The notes under the pieces were generated by a model. That model worked only from the letters and a program-made list of their open reading frames with translations, searched no databases and had not been told where the DNA came from. A stretch of 64,000 nucleotides of DNA, from NCBI GenBank assembly GCA_965202735.1, contig OZ241844.1, forward strand, positions 3,596,001-3,660,000, read 5' to 3'. Origin of the DNA: HK1 sp965202735 (GTDB lineage Bacteria; Pseudomonadota; Gammaproteobacteria; HK1). Position 1 is the stretch's first letter, and the number at the start of each line of letters is the position of its first letter. Below, piece by piece: positions 42,141 to 50,359 of this stretch. The position numbers and the translations under genes are program-made.

Positions 42141-43160
42141 TCAGCCGTCTCGCGCCCGCACGCTGACCTCGCCGGACCGGCAGCGGAGCACGCCCGCGGG
42201 GTGTTCGACGAGCAGGGCGCCATTGCCGTCGATGCCGCGCGCCGTCCCGTCGACCGGCGCCCCCGCGGACAGCACGCGCACCGGCCGCCCCCGCAGCGCG
42301 TCGCGCTCGCGCCACCGCGCGGCGACGGACGCCATGCCGCCGTCCCGAAGCCGCTCGCGGGCGTCGAGGAGCGCGTTGGCGGCCCGCGCGGCCAGCGCGC
42401 TGCGTGCCGGCACCCGTCCGAACGCGGTCGCAAAATCGGTCCACGGCTGACCGATTCGGCCGGAGTCGGCCGGCGCGAGGTCCAGATTGAAGCCGACCCC
42501 GAGCACGCACGCGGCCGGGCCCGACCCGGAACGACTCACCTCGACCAGGATGCCCGCAAGCTTTCGGTCCTCGACGACCAGGTCGTTCGGCCACTTGAGC
42601 ATCACCCCGCCGAACCCGTCGGCGGCGAGCGACTCGGCGAGCGCGGCCCCGGCGGCGAGCGACAGCCCGCCCGGCCCCTCCCCATGCGCGGCAAGGCGCC
42701 ACGAGACCGACAGCACCAGGCTTCGCCCCACCCCCGAGACCCAGCGCCGGCCCCGGCGTCCCCTGCCCGCGGTCTGGACCTCGGCGACGCAGAGCTCCGG
42801 GGCCGGGGCGCCCTCCCGCAGGCGCGCGGCGAGGAAGGAGCTGGTGGAATCGACGGCGAAACGCGCGTGCACCGCCTCGGACCCGAGACGCGGCATGGCG
42901 CGCCGAATCCGTCCCGCATCGAGCAGGTCGACCGGCGCCGGCAGGGAGACCGCGTCCCGTTCGGCGATCGTTTCGACCCCGAGACCGGCCAGCCGCCCGA
43001 GCGCTCCATCGAGAGCCGTCGCGTCCATCCCGCACCCGCGCGCGAGGGCGTCGCGGCCGCGGGGCCGTCCGTCGGCCAGGGCCCGGACGACCCGGGCGGC
43101 CGGCTCGATTCCGGGCGCACCGTTCACGGGACGGGGCTCCGGAGGCCGGTCAGGCGCCAC
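42141..43160 (-). CDS. birA: Biotin-[acetyl-CoA-carboxylase] ligase
   Basis: 339 residues with a winged-helix-like N-terminus (RVVRALADGRPRGRDALARGCGMDATALDGALGRLAGLG) and the catalytic BPL domain: FAVDSTSSFLAARL, the biotinyl-AMP loop VAEVQTAGRGRRGRRWVS, LKWPNDLVVEDRKLAGILVEV, and a C-terminal beta domain. It activates biotin and transfers it to AccB. GTG at 43160 is the likely start. A 107-bp tandem duplication covers its 5' end and the end of the next gene upstream. Confidence 0.92.
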   Translation of the reverse strand: MAPDRPPEPRPVNGAPGIEPAARVVRALADGRPRGRDALARGCGMDATALDGALGRLAGLGVETIAERDAVSLPAPVDLLDAGRIRRAMPRLGSEAVHARFAVDSTSSFLAARLREGAPAPELCVAEVQTAGRGRRGRRWVSGVGRSLVLSVSWRLAAHGEGPGGLSLAAGAALAESLAADGFGGVMLKWPNDLVVEDRKLAGILVEVSRSGSGPAACVLGVGFNLDLAPADSGRIGQPWTDFATAFGRVPARSALAARAANALLDARERLRDGGMASVAARWRERDALRGRPVRVLSAGAPVDGTARGIDGNGALLVEHPAGVLRCRSGEVSVRARDG

Positions 43161-43284
43161 GGACCCCGAGAACGCCCGTCGGCCAGGGCCCGGACGACCC
43201 GGGCGGCCGGCTCGATTCCGGCTGCACCGTTCACGGGACGGGGCTCCGGAGGCCGGTCAGGCGCCACGGACACCGAGAACGCCG
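43070..43284. repeat. 107-bp tandem duplication over the birA/hydrolase junction
   Basis: Two copies, 43070-43176 and 43177-43284, differing at a few positions. Each contains GTGGCGCCTGA, which is both the hydrolase stop context and the birA GTG start. Before duplication the two genes overlapped at that GTG/TGA; now they are about 100 bp apart. Confidence 0.85.
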
Positions 43285-44318
43285 TGCAGCGTGCGGGCGA
43301 GGCGCGCGAGGTCCGTGTCCCGCGACAGCCGGTGGTCGCCGTCGCCGACGATCTCCACCGTGACGTCGCTCGAGCGCAGCCTCGCGGCGAGGCGGAGCGA
43401 CGTCCGCCACGGCACGTCGTCGTCGCGCCAGCCGTGAATGAGGCGGACCGGACAGTCGAGGGGGATCGGGTCCCGCAACTGCAGCCGCGTGCGGCCGTCC
43501 TCGACGAGGCGCAGCGTCACCGGGTACGGATCGTCGGAGTACTCGCTCGGCACGTGGATGACGCCCCGGGTCGCGAGCGTCTCGCGTTCGCTCGCGGATA
43601 GTCGCGGCCACATCCCGTCCTCGGTGAAGTCGGGCGCCGGGGCGACGCCCACCAGGGCCCGCACCCGCTCGGGCAGACGGCGGGCCACGAGCAGCATGAT
43701 CCACCCGCCCATGCTCGACCCCACGAGGACGAGCGGCCCCCGTGTGACCGCCCCGATCACCGCGCAGGCGTCGTCGGTCCAGGAGCCGATGGTGCCGTCT
43801 TCGAATCGTCCGGACGACGCGCCCCGACCGCGATAGTCGAAACGCAGGTATGCGTGCCCGGCCTCGGCGCACGTGCGGTGCAGGAACCGCGCCTTGGTCC
43901 CGGACATCTCCGACGCGTAGCCGCAGAGGAACACGACCGTCGGGGCCCGGCCCGGCAGGAAGCGGTAGCCCACATGCCCCCCGCCGGGGAGGGCCAGTAC
44001 GGACGGTACGTCCCGGTCGTCGGGGGTCGCGGCGCGCGACTGCGGCGATCGAGGCCCGCCACGGCGCGATGGTACGGACGGTACGGACGAGACGCCCGGA
44101 TCGTCGGGGGTCGCGGTGCGCGACCGCGGCGACCGAGGCCCGCCACGGCGCGACGGTACGGACGGTACGGACGAGACGCCCGGATCGTCGGGGGTCGCGG
44201 TGCGCGACCGCGGCGATCGAGGCCCGCCACGGCGCGATGGTACGGACGAGACGGACGAGGCGCCCGGATCGCCAGGGGTCTCGGCTTCGCCGGAAGTCCC
44301 GGAGCGGTGTTTCGTCAT
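43257..44318 (-). CDS. Alpha/beta hydrolase with repeat-expanded N-terminus
   Basis: 353 residues. The hydrolase domain starts near residue 117 (LALPGGGHVGYRFLPGRAPTVVFLCGYASEM) with nucleophile elbow LVGSSMGGWIMLLVA, acid in LIHGWRDDDVPW and His in VGDGDHRLSR. The N-terminal ~115 residues are low-complexity Ser/Pro/Arg repeats of 28 residues from an 84-bp DNA array. The start at 44318 overlaps the deacetylase stop as ATGA. A start nearer the domain is possible. Substrate unknown; similar carboxylesterases are often encoded beside birA-like genes. Confidence 0.75.
   Translation of the reverse strand: MTKHRSGTSGEAETPGDPGASSVSSVPSRRGGPRSPRSRTATPDDPGVSSVPSVPSRRGGPRSPRSRTATPDDPGVSSVPSVPSRRGGPRSPQSRAATPDDRDVPSVLALPGGGHVGYRFLPGRAPTVVFLCGYASEMSGTKARFLHRTCAEAGHAYLRFDYRGRGASSGRFEDGTIGSWTDDACAVIGAVTRGPLVLVGSSMGGWIMLLVARRLPERVRALVGVAPAPDFTEDGMWPRLSASERETLATRGVIHVPSEYSDDPYPVTLRLVEDGRTRLQLRDPIPLDCPVRLIHGWRDDDVPWRTSLRLAARLRSSDVTVEIVGDGDHRLSRDTDLARLARTLHGVLGVRGA
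44014..44270. repeat. 84-bp tandem repeat inside the hydrolase gene
   Basis: About three units; GGATCGTCGGGGGTCGCGG recurs at 44098 and 44182 and, diverged, near 44018. The period is 28 codons, so the reading frame is preserved. Confidence 0.85.
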
Positions 44319-45070
44319 CCGGGGACCGCCTCGCCCGGCGCAAGCCAGCGCGCCGCCGGATGGCGCCGCGTGCATTCGAGGAGCCGGGCGACGAACGTCC
44401 ACGTGGACTCCTCGTGGACGGCGTGGTGGGTCAGCAGCCCGGTCGGCTCGTCCGGGTCCACGGAACGCGCACGACGCGACGCGAGATGACCGATCGCGGC
44501 GGCGAGCGCCCGACCGCACCCCACGAAGCCCCGGCCGTCCCGCCAGTCCACCACGTCGACGTGGCAGTTCGCCTGCCTGAGCCCCGGCACCGGCTCCGCC
44601 GCGGGACGGGGACCGAAGGTCGACAGGCCCCCGAATCCGATGCGCGGCAGGCCCGGCAGCAGGTCCGGGGCGATCCGGTTCCAGGGCGGGACCAGCACCG
44701 GCCGGAGCCGGTCGCCGGCGATCCCGCCCAGCCTCCGGAAGCCCCTCGTCAGCTCGGCCGCCACCTCGTCCGGCTCCCGATGGCTCGCGAGCTCCGACCT
44801 CTTCCCGCCGGGCGCGGCATGGCTGCGATGCGCCCATCCGTGCTGCAGCACCTCGACCGGCGCCGCTTCGATCCATGACGCGAGAGCGGGCTCCGCAAGC
44901 GCGGGGATGACCGCGAGCCCCACCGTCACCTCATGCGCGCGCGCCAGACGGACAAGGCGTTCGAGCCCCGGCGCCGGCGCCGCGGCATCGTCGTCGCGCC
45001 ACCACAGGGACGCGACCCGCCCCTGGTCGCGCCAGGCGTCCAGCTCGTCGGTGAGGTCGGACCAGTCCAT
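44315..45070 (-). CDS. Polysaccharide-deacetylase-like protein
   Basis: 251 residues. LWWRDDDAAAPAPGLERL carries the paired Asp of NodB-type deacetylases, and VEVLQHGWAHRSHA the H-x3-H metal motif. RPVLVPPWNRIAPDLLPGL and GLLTHHAVHEESTW follow in the usual order. Probably deacetylates a surface or envelope glycan made by the neighbouring glycosyltransferases. No signal peptide, so possibly cytoplasmic. Confidence 0.8.
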   Translation of the reverse strand: MDWSDLTDELDAWRDQGRVASLWWRDDDAAAPAPGLERLVRLARAHEVTVGLAVIPALAEPALASWIEAAPVEVLQHGWAHRSHAAPGGKRSELASHREPDEVAAELTRGFRRLGGIAGDRLRPVLVPPWNRIAPDLLPGLPRIGFGGLSTFGPRPAAEPVPGLRQANCHVDVVDWRDGRGFVGCGRALAAAIGHLASRRARSVDPDEPTGLLTHHAVHEESTWTFVARLLECTRRHPAARWLAPGEAVPG

Positions 45071-45350
45071 GGAGACTTCGCGGGCGCCGGCCGGCCGGCG
45101 CAGTTCGGGACCGCCGGGCGAAATCATACCGGCAGCGGAGGAATGCGGAAGCATGCGAACGCGCCCCGCGTCTCCCGGCCGGACACGGTGCCCCGGCCAT
45201 CGCTTCAATCCCGGAAGAAGCGGGTGGCAGCATGGCGGTCGTTGCGCTCTTGCAGCTCGCCGCCACGACCGCCGCTTCAACCCCGGAGGCGGCGGCACGG
45301 CCGGTGCTCGGCTCCAAGCCTCCGGTGCATCTTCGACGTCCGTCGGGTAG

Positions 45351-45420
45351 TGTCTCAGTTTGACTCCGGGGCCGTTGCGTCGCGTTGAGGAAGAAATTCG
45401 AGCCGAGACGCCACCCGTCG
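45351..45420. repeat. R3 palindromic repeat, left arm intact
   Basis: Starts TAGTGTCTCAGTTTGACTC; the right arm is diverged. Related to the IS1-derived MITE at 61.14 kb (AGTGGGTCAGTTTGACTCC). Confidence 0.6.
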
Positions 45421-45428
45421 TCGGGAAG

Positions 45429-45535
45429 GGTGTACGTCCGGTTTGCCAGAGCCCTCGTTTCCGGTTCCGGGAGACCCTGGAGACAAGGGCATCGCGCGCA
45501 CGGTTCGCAAAGACGGGATGCCCCTGGTCCGGAAA
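45429..45535. repeat. Repeat family R2, diverged copy b
   Basis: Begins GGGTGTACGTCCGGTTTGCC and continues with CCCTCGTTTCCGGTTCCGGG, about 75% like the reverse complement of 2063-2173 over its first ~70 bases; the far arm is eroded. Confidence 0.6.
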
Positions 45536-45714
45536 AGAAGCCCCTCTCCCCCCGGGAGAGGGGTTTGGGGTGAGGGGGACCGACTCATCGCCGCGCCCTC
45601 ACCCCCGGCCCCTCTCCCGAGGGGAGAGGGGAGAATGCGGGTGTCTTCGGGCCGCACGCCGCCTCCACTTCATGTGGCGCGAGGGTCAACCCGGCCATGA
45701 ACATTCCGACACCG

Positions 45715-45785
45715 AGCCAGGGAGTGCCTCGGCTTGACTTCGGGGCAGTGATGTCGCGCTGAGGAAGAAAGTCAAAATGAGACAC
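45715..45785. repeat. R3 palindromic repeat, right arm intact
   Basis: Ends GTCAAAATGAGACACTAC; the left arm (GTGCCTCGGCTTGACTTC) is diverged in the same way as the right arm of the copy at 45351. The two may be halves of a rearranged pair. Confidence 0.55.
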
Positions 45786-45799
45786 TACCGTCCGTCGCT

Positions 45800-46984
45800 T
45801 CAGCCCCGGGGGAAGCGGGCGGCGGCGCGGGCGATCCCGAGAACGGCATCGGCGCTCTCCCGGGCGCCGTCGAGCCGGACCGGGCGGCGCTCCGGTGTGC
45901 GGCGTTCCGGCGTTCTCCGCGCGGCCGCGCACTGGATCGCCTCGAGCAGCGCCGGCGCGGTCAGGCCGTCCTCCTCGACCACCCGCGCGATCCTGGCTCC
46001 GGCGAGGACTCGGGCGCGGATCGACTGCTCGCGCTCGCCTTCGGCCGAGAACGGGACCAGCACCGCCGGCACGCCGGTGGCCAGGACATCGGTGGCGGTG
46101 TTGTAGCCCGCCTGGGAGACCGAGACTCGCGCCCGGGAGAGGATCGATCGGAAGTCGGCGCGGTTCGGCTCCACGATCGCGTTCGCCGGCGCGACCCGGC
46201 GCCAGCCGGCCAGGGCGTCGGCGCCGGCGTTGGGGCCGACGAGCACCCGCCACCGCAGGCGGTGGTCGCCGCGAGCGCTCTCGAGCGCGGTGTCCACCAG
46301 CCGGTGCGCGACCACCCCGCCCCCGGCGGAGACCACGATCTCCCCGTCGCCCACCCCGGGCGGCGCGTCCGGCCCCGGCCCCTGCGCGACATACCCGGTG
46401 TACCGGATGCGGTCCCGGATCCGCCCCGTCTCCGGAAAGCTCGCGTCGAGCCCGACGAAGGTGGGGTCGCCGTGCACCAGCACCGCGTCGTAGCTCTCCA
46501 GCACCCGGTCGGCGGCGGCCCGGACTCGGGAAGGCTTCGACGGCGGCTGGAGTACGTCGCGGATCGAGCTGACCAGCCGGCACCCCGCGGCCCGGGCCCG
46601 CTCGACGAGCGGCTCCAGCTCGAAGCCGAGCAGCCTCCGGCCGAACGGCCAGGTCTCGGTGACGAGCACCTGCGGCGCATGCTCCTCGAACGCCGCGAGC
46701 AACGCGGCGCGGCGGGCGGCGCGCCAGGCGTCGTCCACCTCGCTGCCGCGCGCGTCCACCAGCGCGCGACAGCTTGCATCCGCGGCCCGCGCGGCGGGGA
46801 GCGTCACGACCCGGACCCGGCCGGGGTCGACCTCGGGGACGCCCACTCCGCCGGACACGAATGCGACGCGGGCCCCGCGCTCGGCAAGGGCGCGCGCGAT
46901 GGCGGCGGCGCGACGCCGATGGCCGATCCCCATCAGGTGCTGGACCCAGATCATGACCCCGGGCGCGGTGGAAAGCGCACTCAC
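45800..46984 (-). CDS. MurG-like glycosyltransferase (GT28 type)
   Basis: 394 residues from GTG at 46984 (an ATG ten codons later is possible). The N-terminal MIWVQHLMGIGHRRRAAAIARAL and the C-terminal donor site EIVVSAGGGVVAHRL...VSVSQAGYNTATDVLATGVPAVLVPF match MurG/GT28-like transferases that use UDP-sugars. Near the C-terminus RTPERRTPERRP shows a small in-frame repeat. The gene's start region has been amplified five times upstream. Probably part of surface-glycan synthesis with the next four genes. Confidence 0.8.
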   Translation of the reverse strand: MSALSTAPGVMIWVQHLMGIGHRRRAAAIARALAERGARVAFVSGGVGVPEVDPGRVRVVTLPAARAADASCRALVDARGSEVDDAWRAARRAALLAAFEEHAPQVLVTETWPFGRRLLGFELEPLVERARAAGCRLVSSIRDVLQPPSKPSRVRAAADRVLESYDAVLVHGDPTFVGLDASFPETGRIRDRIRYTGYVAQGPGPDAPPGVGDGEIVVSAGGGVVAHRLVDTALESARGDHRLRWRVLVGPNAGADALAGWRRVAPANAIVEPNRADFRSILSRARVSVSQAGYNTATDVLATGVPAVLVPFSAEGEREQSIRARVLAGARIARVVEEDGLTAPALLEAIQCAAARRTPERRTPERRPVRLDGARESADAVLGIARAAARFPRG

Positions 46985-47395
46985 CTCATGCTTCCAGGCT
47001 GCTCGGCCAGGCTGCTCCGCGAGAGCGTCGATGGGCCATGACCCCGGACGCGGTGGAGCGCGCTCACCTCATGCTTCCAGGCTGCTGGGCCAAGCTGCTC
47101 CGCAAGAGCGTCGATGGCCATGACCCCGGACGCGGTGGAGCGCACTCACCTCATGCTCCCGGACTGCTCGGCCAGGCTGCTCCGCAAGAGCGTCGATGGG
47201 CCATGACCCCGGCGCGGTGGAGCGCACTCACCTCATGCTCCCGGACTGCTCGGCCGGGCCGCTCCGCAAGAGCGTCGATGGGCCATGACCCCGGCGCGGT
47301 GGAGCGCACTCACCTCATGCTCCCGGACTGCTCGGCCGGGCCGCTCCGCAAGAGCGTCGATGGGCCATGACCCCGGACGCGGTGGCAGGAGCGCT
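46983..47395. repeat. Five-unit 82-83-bp tandem array made from the start region of the glycosyltransferase gene
   Basis: ACCTCATGC recurs at 46983, 47066, 47148, 47230 and 47312. Each unit contains the minus-strand GAGGTGAGTGCGCT (ribosome-site and GTG start region) and the bases encoding the first codons, so the array multiplies the translation-start region upstream of the gene. Non-coding; the period is not a multiple of three. Confidence 0.85.
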
Positions 47396-47451
47396 TCGCC
47401 TCCGATTTCCCGTGCAGGGAGCGGGCATGACCCCGGCGGTGGAAGGAACGT

Positions 47452-48636
47452 TCACCGGAGGCCGCCGCGGGGCGCGGGTCCCGGCGGGACCGGTACGGAC
47501 GACGACGGCGCGGCGCTGGTCCCGGCGCACTGTCCATCCCGGCCGAGCCGGATGTTCGGCTCTTCGAGCACGAGCTCCCCGGTCCGCGGGTCGAACCGGA
47601 ACCGGTGCGCACAGGACCAGTCGAGGCGCACCGGGGCCTTGCCGGTAAGGCCCCAGTCGCAGGCGAGTCCCAGCGCCGCCTTGATGACGCCCTTGTGGGT
47701 GACCGCGACCACACCGGGCGCCATCCCTCCGTGATCGGATGATGGAGGGAGGCCCGTAGCCACCGGGCCGGCGGGTGTCGAGGCGCCCGGCGCCATCCTT
47801 CCGTGGCCGGGTGACGGAGGGAGGCCCGTGGCCACCGGGCCGGCGGGTGTCGAGGCGCCCGACGCCATCCTTCCGTGGCCGGGTGACGGAGGGAGGCTCG
47901 TGGCCACCGGGCCGGCGGGTGTCGAGGCGCCCGACGCCATCCTTCCGTGGCCGGGTGACGGAGGGAGGCCCGTGGCCACCGGGCCGGCGGGTGTCGAGGC
48001 GCCCGGCGCCATCCTTCCGTGGCCGGGTGACGGAGGGAGCGAAGGCGCGGTGCGAAGGCGGGAGCCGTCCCGAAGGGCATCGACTGGCCGCCGACTCCAG
48101 GAGCTTCGGTCACCTGCACCGGAAGGATCACCGCCGGAAGGACCGCCGTCGGAAGGATCGCCGTCGGAAGGATCACCGCCGGAAGGACCGCCGTCGGAAG
48201 GACCGCCGTCGGAAGGACCGCCGTCGGGCCGCGGGTGGGCGACGCTCCGGGCCCAGTCGACGATGCGGGCCTGCACCTCGCGCGGACTCTCTCCGCCCGG
48301 TGGCCGGAAGTCCCGCCCCCGCGCCATGTTGCGCGCCACGCCGTCCGGGTCCGCCGCCGCCATCGAGGCGCGGGTCTCGCCCTCCCACTCGCCCCAGTCC
48401 ATTTCCATGAGGCGCGGGTCGAGCACCGGCGTCCCGAGTCCGAGCAGGGCCGTGGTCTCGACCGCGCGGGCGAGCGGGCTCGAATGCACCGGGAACGACG
48501 CGAACCGCGCCGGGAGCCGGCGTCCGGCCAGCGTCCGGCGCCCCCGCTCTCCGAGCGGCACGTCGGTCCGGCCCTGGATGCGTCCCGCTTCGTTCCACGC
48601 CGTCATGGCGTGCCGGATCATCACTACCTCGATCAC
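47452..48636 (-). CDS. Histidine phosphatase with a large in-frame tandem-repeat insertion
   Basis: 394 residues from GTG at 48636. The first half is a phosphoglycerate-mutase-like phosphatase: VVMIRHAMTAWNEAGRIQG (catalytic RH), VHSSPLARAVETTALLG, LMEMDWGEWEGETRASM. The second catalytic His is far away in VVAVTHKGVIKAALGLACDW near the C-terminus. Between them lie about 150 extra residues: GGPSD-type pentapeptides (15-bp units) and five copies of a 24-residue unit (LPPSPGHGRMAPGASTPAG type, 72-bp units). Family members are near 200 residues. Activity despite the insert is plausible if it forms an external loop. Confidence 0.8.
   Translation of the reverse strand: MIEVVMIRHAMTAWNEAGRIQGRTDVPLGERGRRTLAGRRLPARFASFPVHSSPLARAVETTALLGLGTPVLDPRLMEMDWGEWEGETRASMAAADPDGVARNMARGRDFRPPGGESPREVQARIVDWARSVAHPRPDGGPSDGGPSDGGPSGGDPSDGDPSDGGPSGGDPSGAGDRSSWSRRPVDALRDGSRLRTAPSLPPSPGHGRMAPGASTPAGPVATGLPPSPGHGRMASGASTPAGPVATSLPPSPGHGRMASGASTPAGPVATGLPPSPGHGRMAPGASTPAGPVATGLPPSSDHGGMAPGVVAVTHKGVIKAALGLACDWGLTGKAPVRLDWSCAHRFRFDPRTGELVLEEPNIRLGRDGQCAGTSAAPSSSVPVPPGPAPRGGLR
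47761..48050. repeat. 72-bp tandem array inside the phosphatase gene
   Basis: CACCGGGCCGGCGGGTGTCG recurs every 72 bp from 47761 (47833, 47905, 47977), with flanking partial units. Period 24 codons. Confidence 0.85.
48120..48232. repeat. 15-bp tandem array inside the phosphatase gene
   Basis: Units GGACCGCCGTCGGAA / GGATCACCGCCGGAA, seven or more, encoding GGPSD/GDPSG pentapeptides. Directly adjoins the 72-bp array. Confidence 0.85.
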
Positions 48637-49886
48637 CGGCCAGACTCCTCCTCCCGGTCGCTCTCCGCAGTCTCCTGCTCGGGGTTGTCGGGCGCAACCT
48701 CGATCACCGGCCAGGCTCCTCCTCCCGGCCGCTCCGGGCGCCGTCCCGGCGCCGCCACCGCCTCGCCGATCCACCGGTCGAGCCGGCGCGCGGCCGTCTC
48801 GATCCCGTGCCCGGCCCGGACGCGGGCGCGGGCCGCGGCTCCGGCCTCGGTCAGCGCCGCAGGGTCGGCGAGCGCCCGCGCCACCGCGTCCGCGAACGCC
48901 GCCGGATCGCCCTCGGGCACGAGCCAGCTCCCCTCGCCGTGGGCGACGACGGCGCCGACGCCGCGCGCGTCCCCGGCGATCACCGGGACCCCGAGCGCCT
49001 GGGCTTCGAGCATCGCCATGCCCAGCGGCTCTCCGAGCGCGGGCCACACGAAGAGGTCGCAGGCGCCGACGATCCCGTACAGCACCGGCGATGACCGCGG
49101 GCCGGAGAAGGTCACCCGGCCGGCGGCGCGGAGCGGCGCGAACGCGGCTTCGACCTCGGCGCGCGCGGGGCCGTCCCCCGCGACGAGCAGGTGCCAGGGG
49201 ACGTGCGCGATGCGCTCGAGCGCCCGCGCGAGCAGCCTGAACGACTCCGCCTTGCGCCCGCGGCGCATCATCGCGACAGAGGCGAGGAGAGGGGCCGACG
49301 GATCGGCGCCCACGATGCGGGCGAGGCGGGCGCGACGGCGCGCCCGCGCGCCCGGCGGTGCGAGCGCGCGCACGTCCAGGAAGGGCGCGAGCCGGACGAT
49401 CGGCGCATCCTCGCCGAGCAGCCGCTCCAGACCGGGGACGTCGTCGGGATTGAGCGTGATCAGCCGGTCCGCGCAGGCGAGCGCGGCCGCCACCGCACGA
49501 TGGCCATGCCGCCACCGGCCGCGCGCCTGCTTCGGCGCATGCGACGCCTCCGCCACCAGGTAGGGAATGCCCAGCCGGGCGCTCACCCGGGGCCCGATCC
49601 AGTCGGGCGCCTTGTGATAGAGATGGTAGGTGAGCCAGCACCCGGGCGCCCGGGACGAGCCGAGCCACCGGCGCGACAGCTCGCCCGCCTGCGCCTTCGC
49701 GACGCGCGCGAGCCGGAGCTGGCGGCGGAGGTCGCCGGCGCCGTCGAACGTCCTCAGCCGCGAGGCGGTCTCCACCTCGTATCCCGCATGTACGAGCGCG
49801 CGCACCAGCAGCCCGGCAATGCGCCGGTCGCCGGACGCGGTGGGGTGATCCGGCACCTTGAGCGGTGCGTAGAACGCGATCCTCAC
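48633..49886 (-). CDS. Glycosyltransferase family 4
   Basis: About 417 residues from GTG at 49886 (RIAFYAPLKVPDHPTASGDRRIAGLL). The GT4 donor domain shows LLASVAMMRRGRKAESFRLLARAL, HLLVAGDGPARAEV and the nucleotide-sugar site ACDLFVWPALGEPLGMAMLEAQALGVPVIAG. The C-terminus runs through a 71-bp duplication (48626/48697) that copies the phosphatase start region, and its stop overlaps the phosphatase GTG (GTGA). Acceptor and donor unknown; surface-glycan role inferred from the cluster. Confidence 0.85.
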   Translation of the reverse strand: MRIAFYAPLKVPDHPTASGDRRIAGLLVRALVHAGYEVETASRLRTFDGAGDLRRQLRLARVAKAQAGELSRRWLGSSRAPGCWLTYHLYHKAPDWIGPRVSARLGIPYLVAEASHAPKQARGRWRHGHRAVAAALACADRLITLNPDDVPGLERLLGEDAPIVRLAPFLDVRALAPPGARARRRARLARIVGADPSAPLLASVAMMRRGRKAESFRLLARALERIAHVPWHLLVAGDGPARAEVEAAFAPLRAAGRVTFSGPRSSPVLYGIVGACDLFVWPALGEPLGMAMLEAQALGVPVIAGDARGVGAVVAHGEGSWLVPEGDPAAFADAVARALADPAALTEAGAAARARVRAGHGIETAARRLDRWIGEAVAAPGRRPERPGGGAWPVIEVAPDNPEQETAESDREEESGR

Positions 49887-49932
49887 GCTGCGCACCCGCA
49901 ATCCTCGCAACGGCTCCGGGGCTCGCCGTCAC

Positions 49933-50345
49933 GCGGGAATCCGGGGGAGCCCCCGGGCGCCCCGCGGGCCGCGGCGGGAACATTTCATGTGCTCCGGAGG
50001 CGGGAGGCCGCCGGTCCTCTCCTCTGTCGCGGGAATCCGGGGGAGCCCCCGGGCGTCCCGCGGGCCGCGGCGGGAGCATTTCATGTGCTCCGGAGGCGGG
50101 AGGCCGCCGGTCCTCTCCTCTGTCGCGGGAATCCGGGGGAGGCCCCGGGCGTCCCGCGGGCCGCGGCGGGAGCATTTCATGTGCTCCGGAGGCGGGAGGC
50201 CGCCGGTCCTCTCCTCTGTCGCGGGAATCCGGGGGAGGCCCCGGGCGTCCCGCGGGCCGCGGCGGGAGCATTTCATGTGCTCCGGAGGCGGGAGGCCGCC
50301 GGTCCTCTCCTCTGTCGCGGGAATCCGGGGGAGGCCCCGGGCGTT
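49933..50345. repeat. 96-bp tandem array, four units and a partial
   Basis: GCGGGAATCCGGGGGAG recurs at 49933, 50029, 50125, 50221 and 50317. Units are nearly identical. It occupies the space between two glycosyltransferase genes, upstream of the start at 49886. Each unit contains GGAGCATTTCATGTGCTCC, a perfect hairpin. Confidence 0.9.
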
Positions 50346-50359
50346 GCCGGGAGCGGTCG

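Larger units (their letters stand above)
45071..45799. other. Repeat-packed intergenic region
   Basis: No gene. From left: two CCGCTTCAACCCCGGAGG-like pieces (45.20-45.30 kb), an R3 palindrome (45351-45420), a diverged R2 copy (45429-45535), a large CCCTCTCC/GGGGTGAGG palindrome (45545-45635) and a second R3 half-copy (45715-45785). Typical of a repeat-trapping intergenic space. Confidence 0.7.

Noticed and set aside
46983..47395. CRISPR-like regular repeats
   Set aside because: Whole 82-83-bp units repeat with no unique spacers, and no cas genes are present; it is a tandem array. The same holds for the arrays at 49.9 and 47.8 kb.
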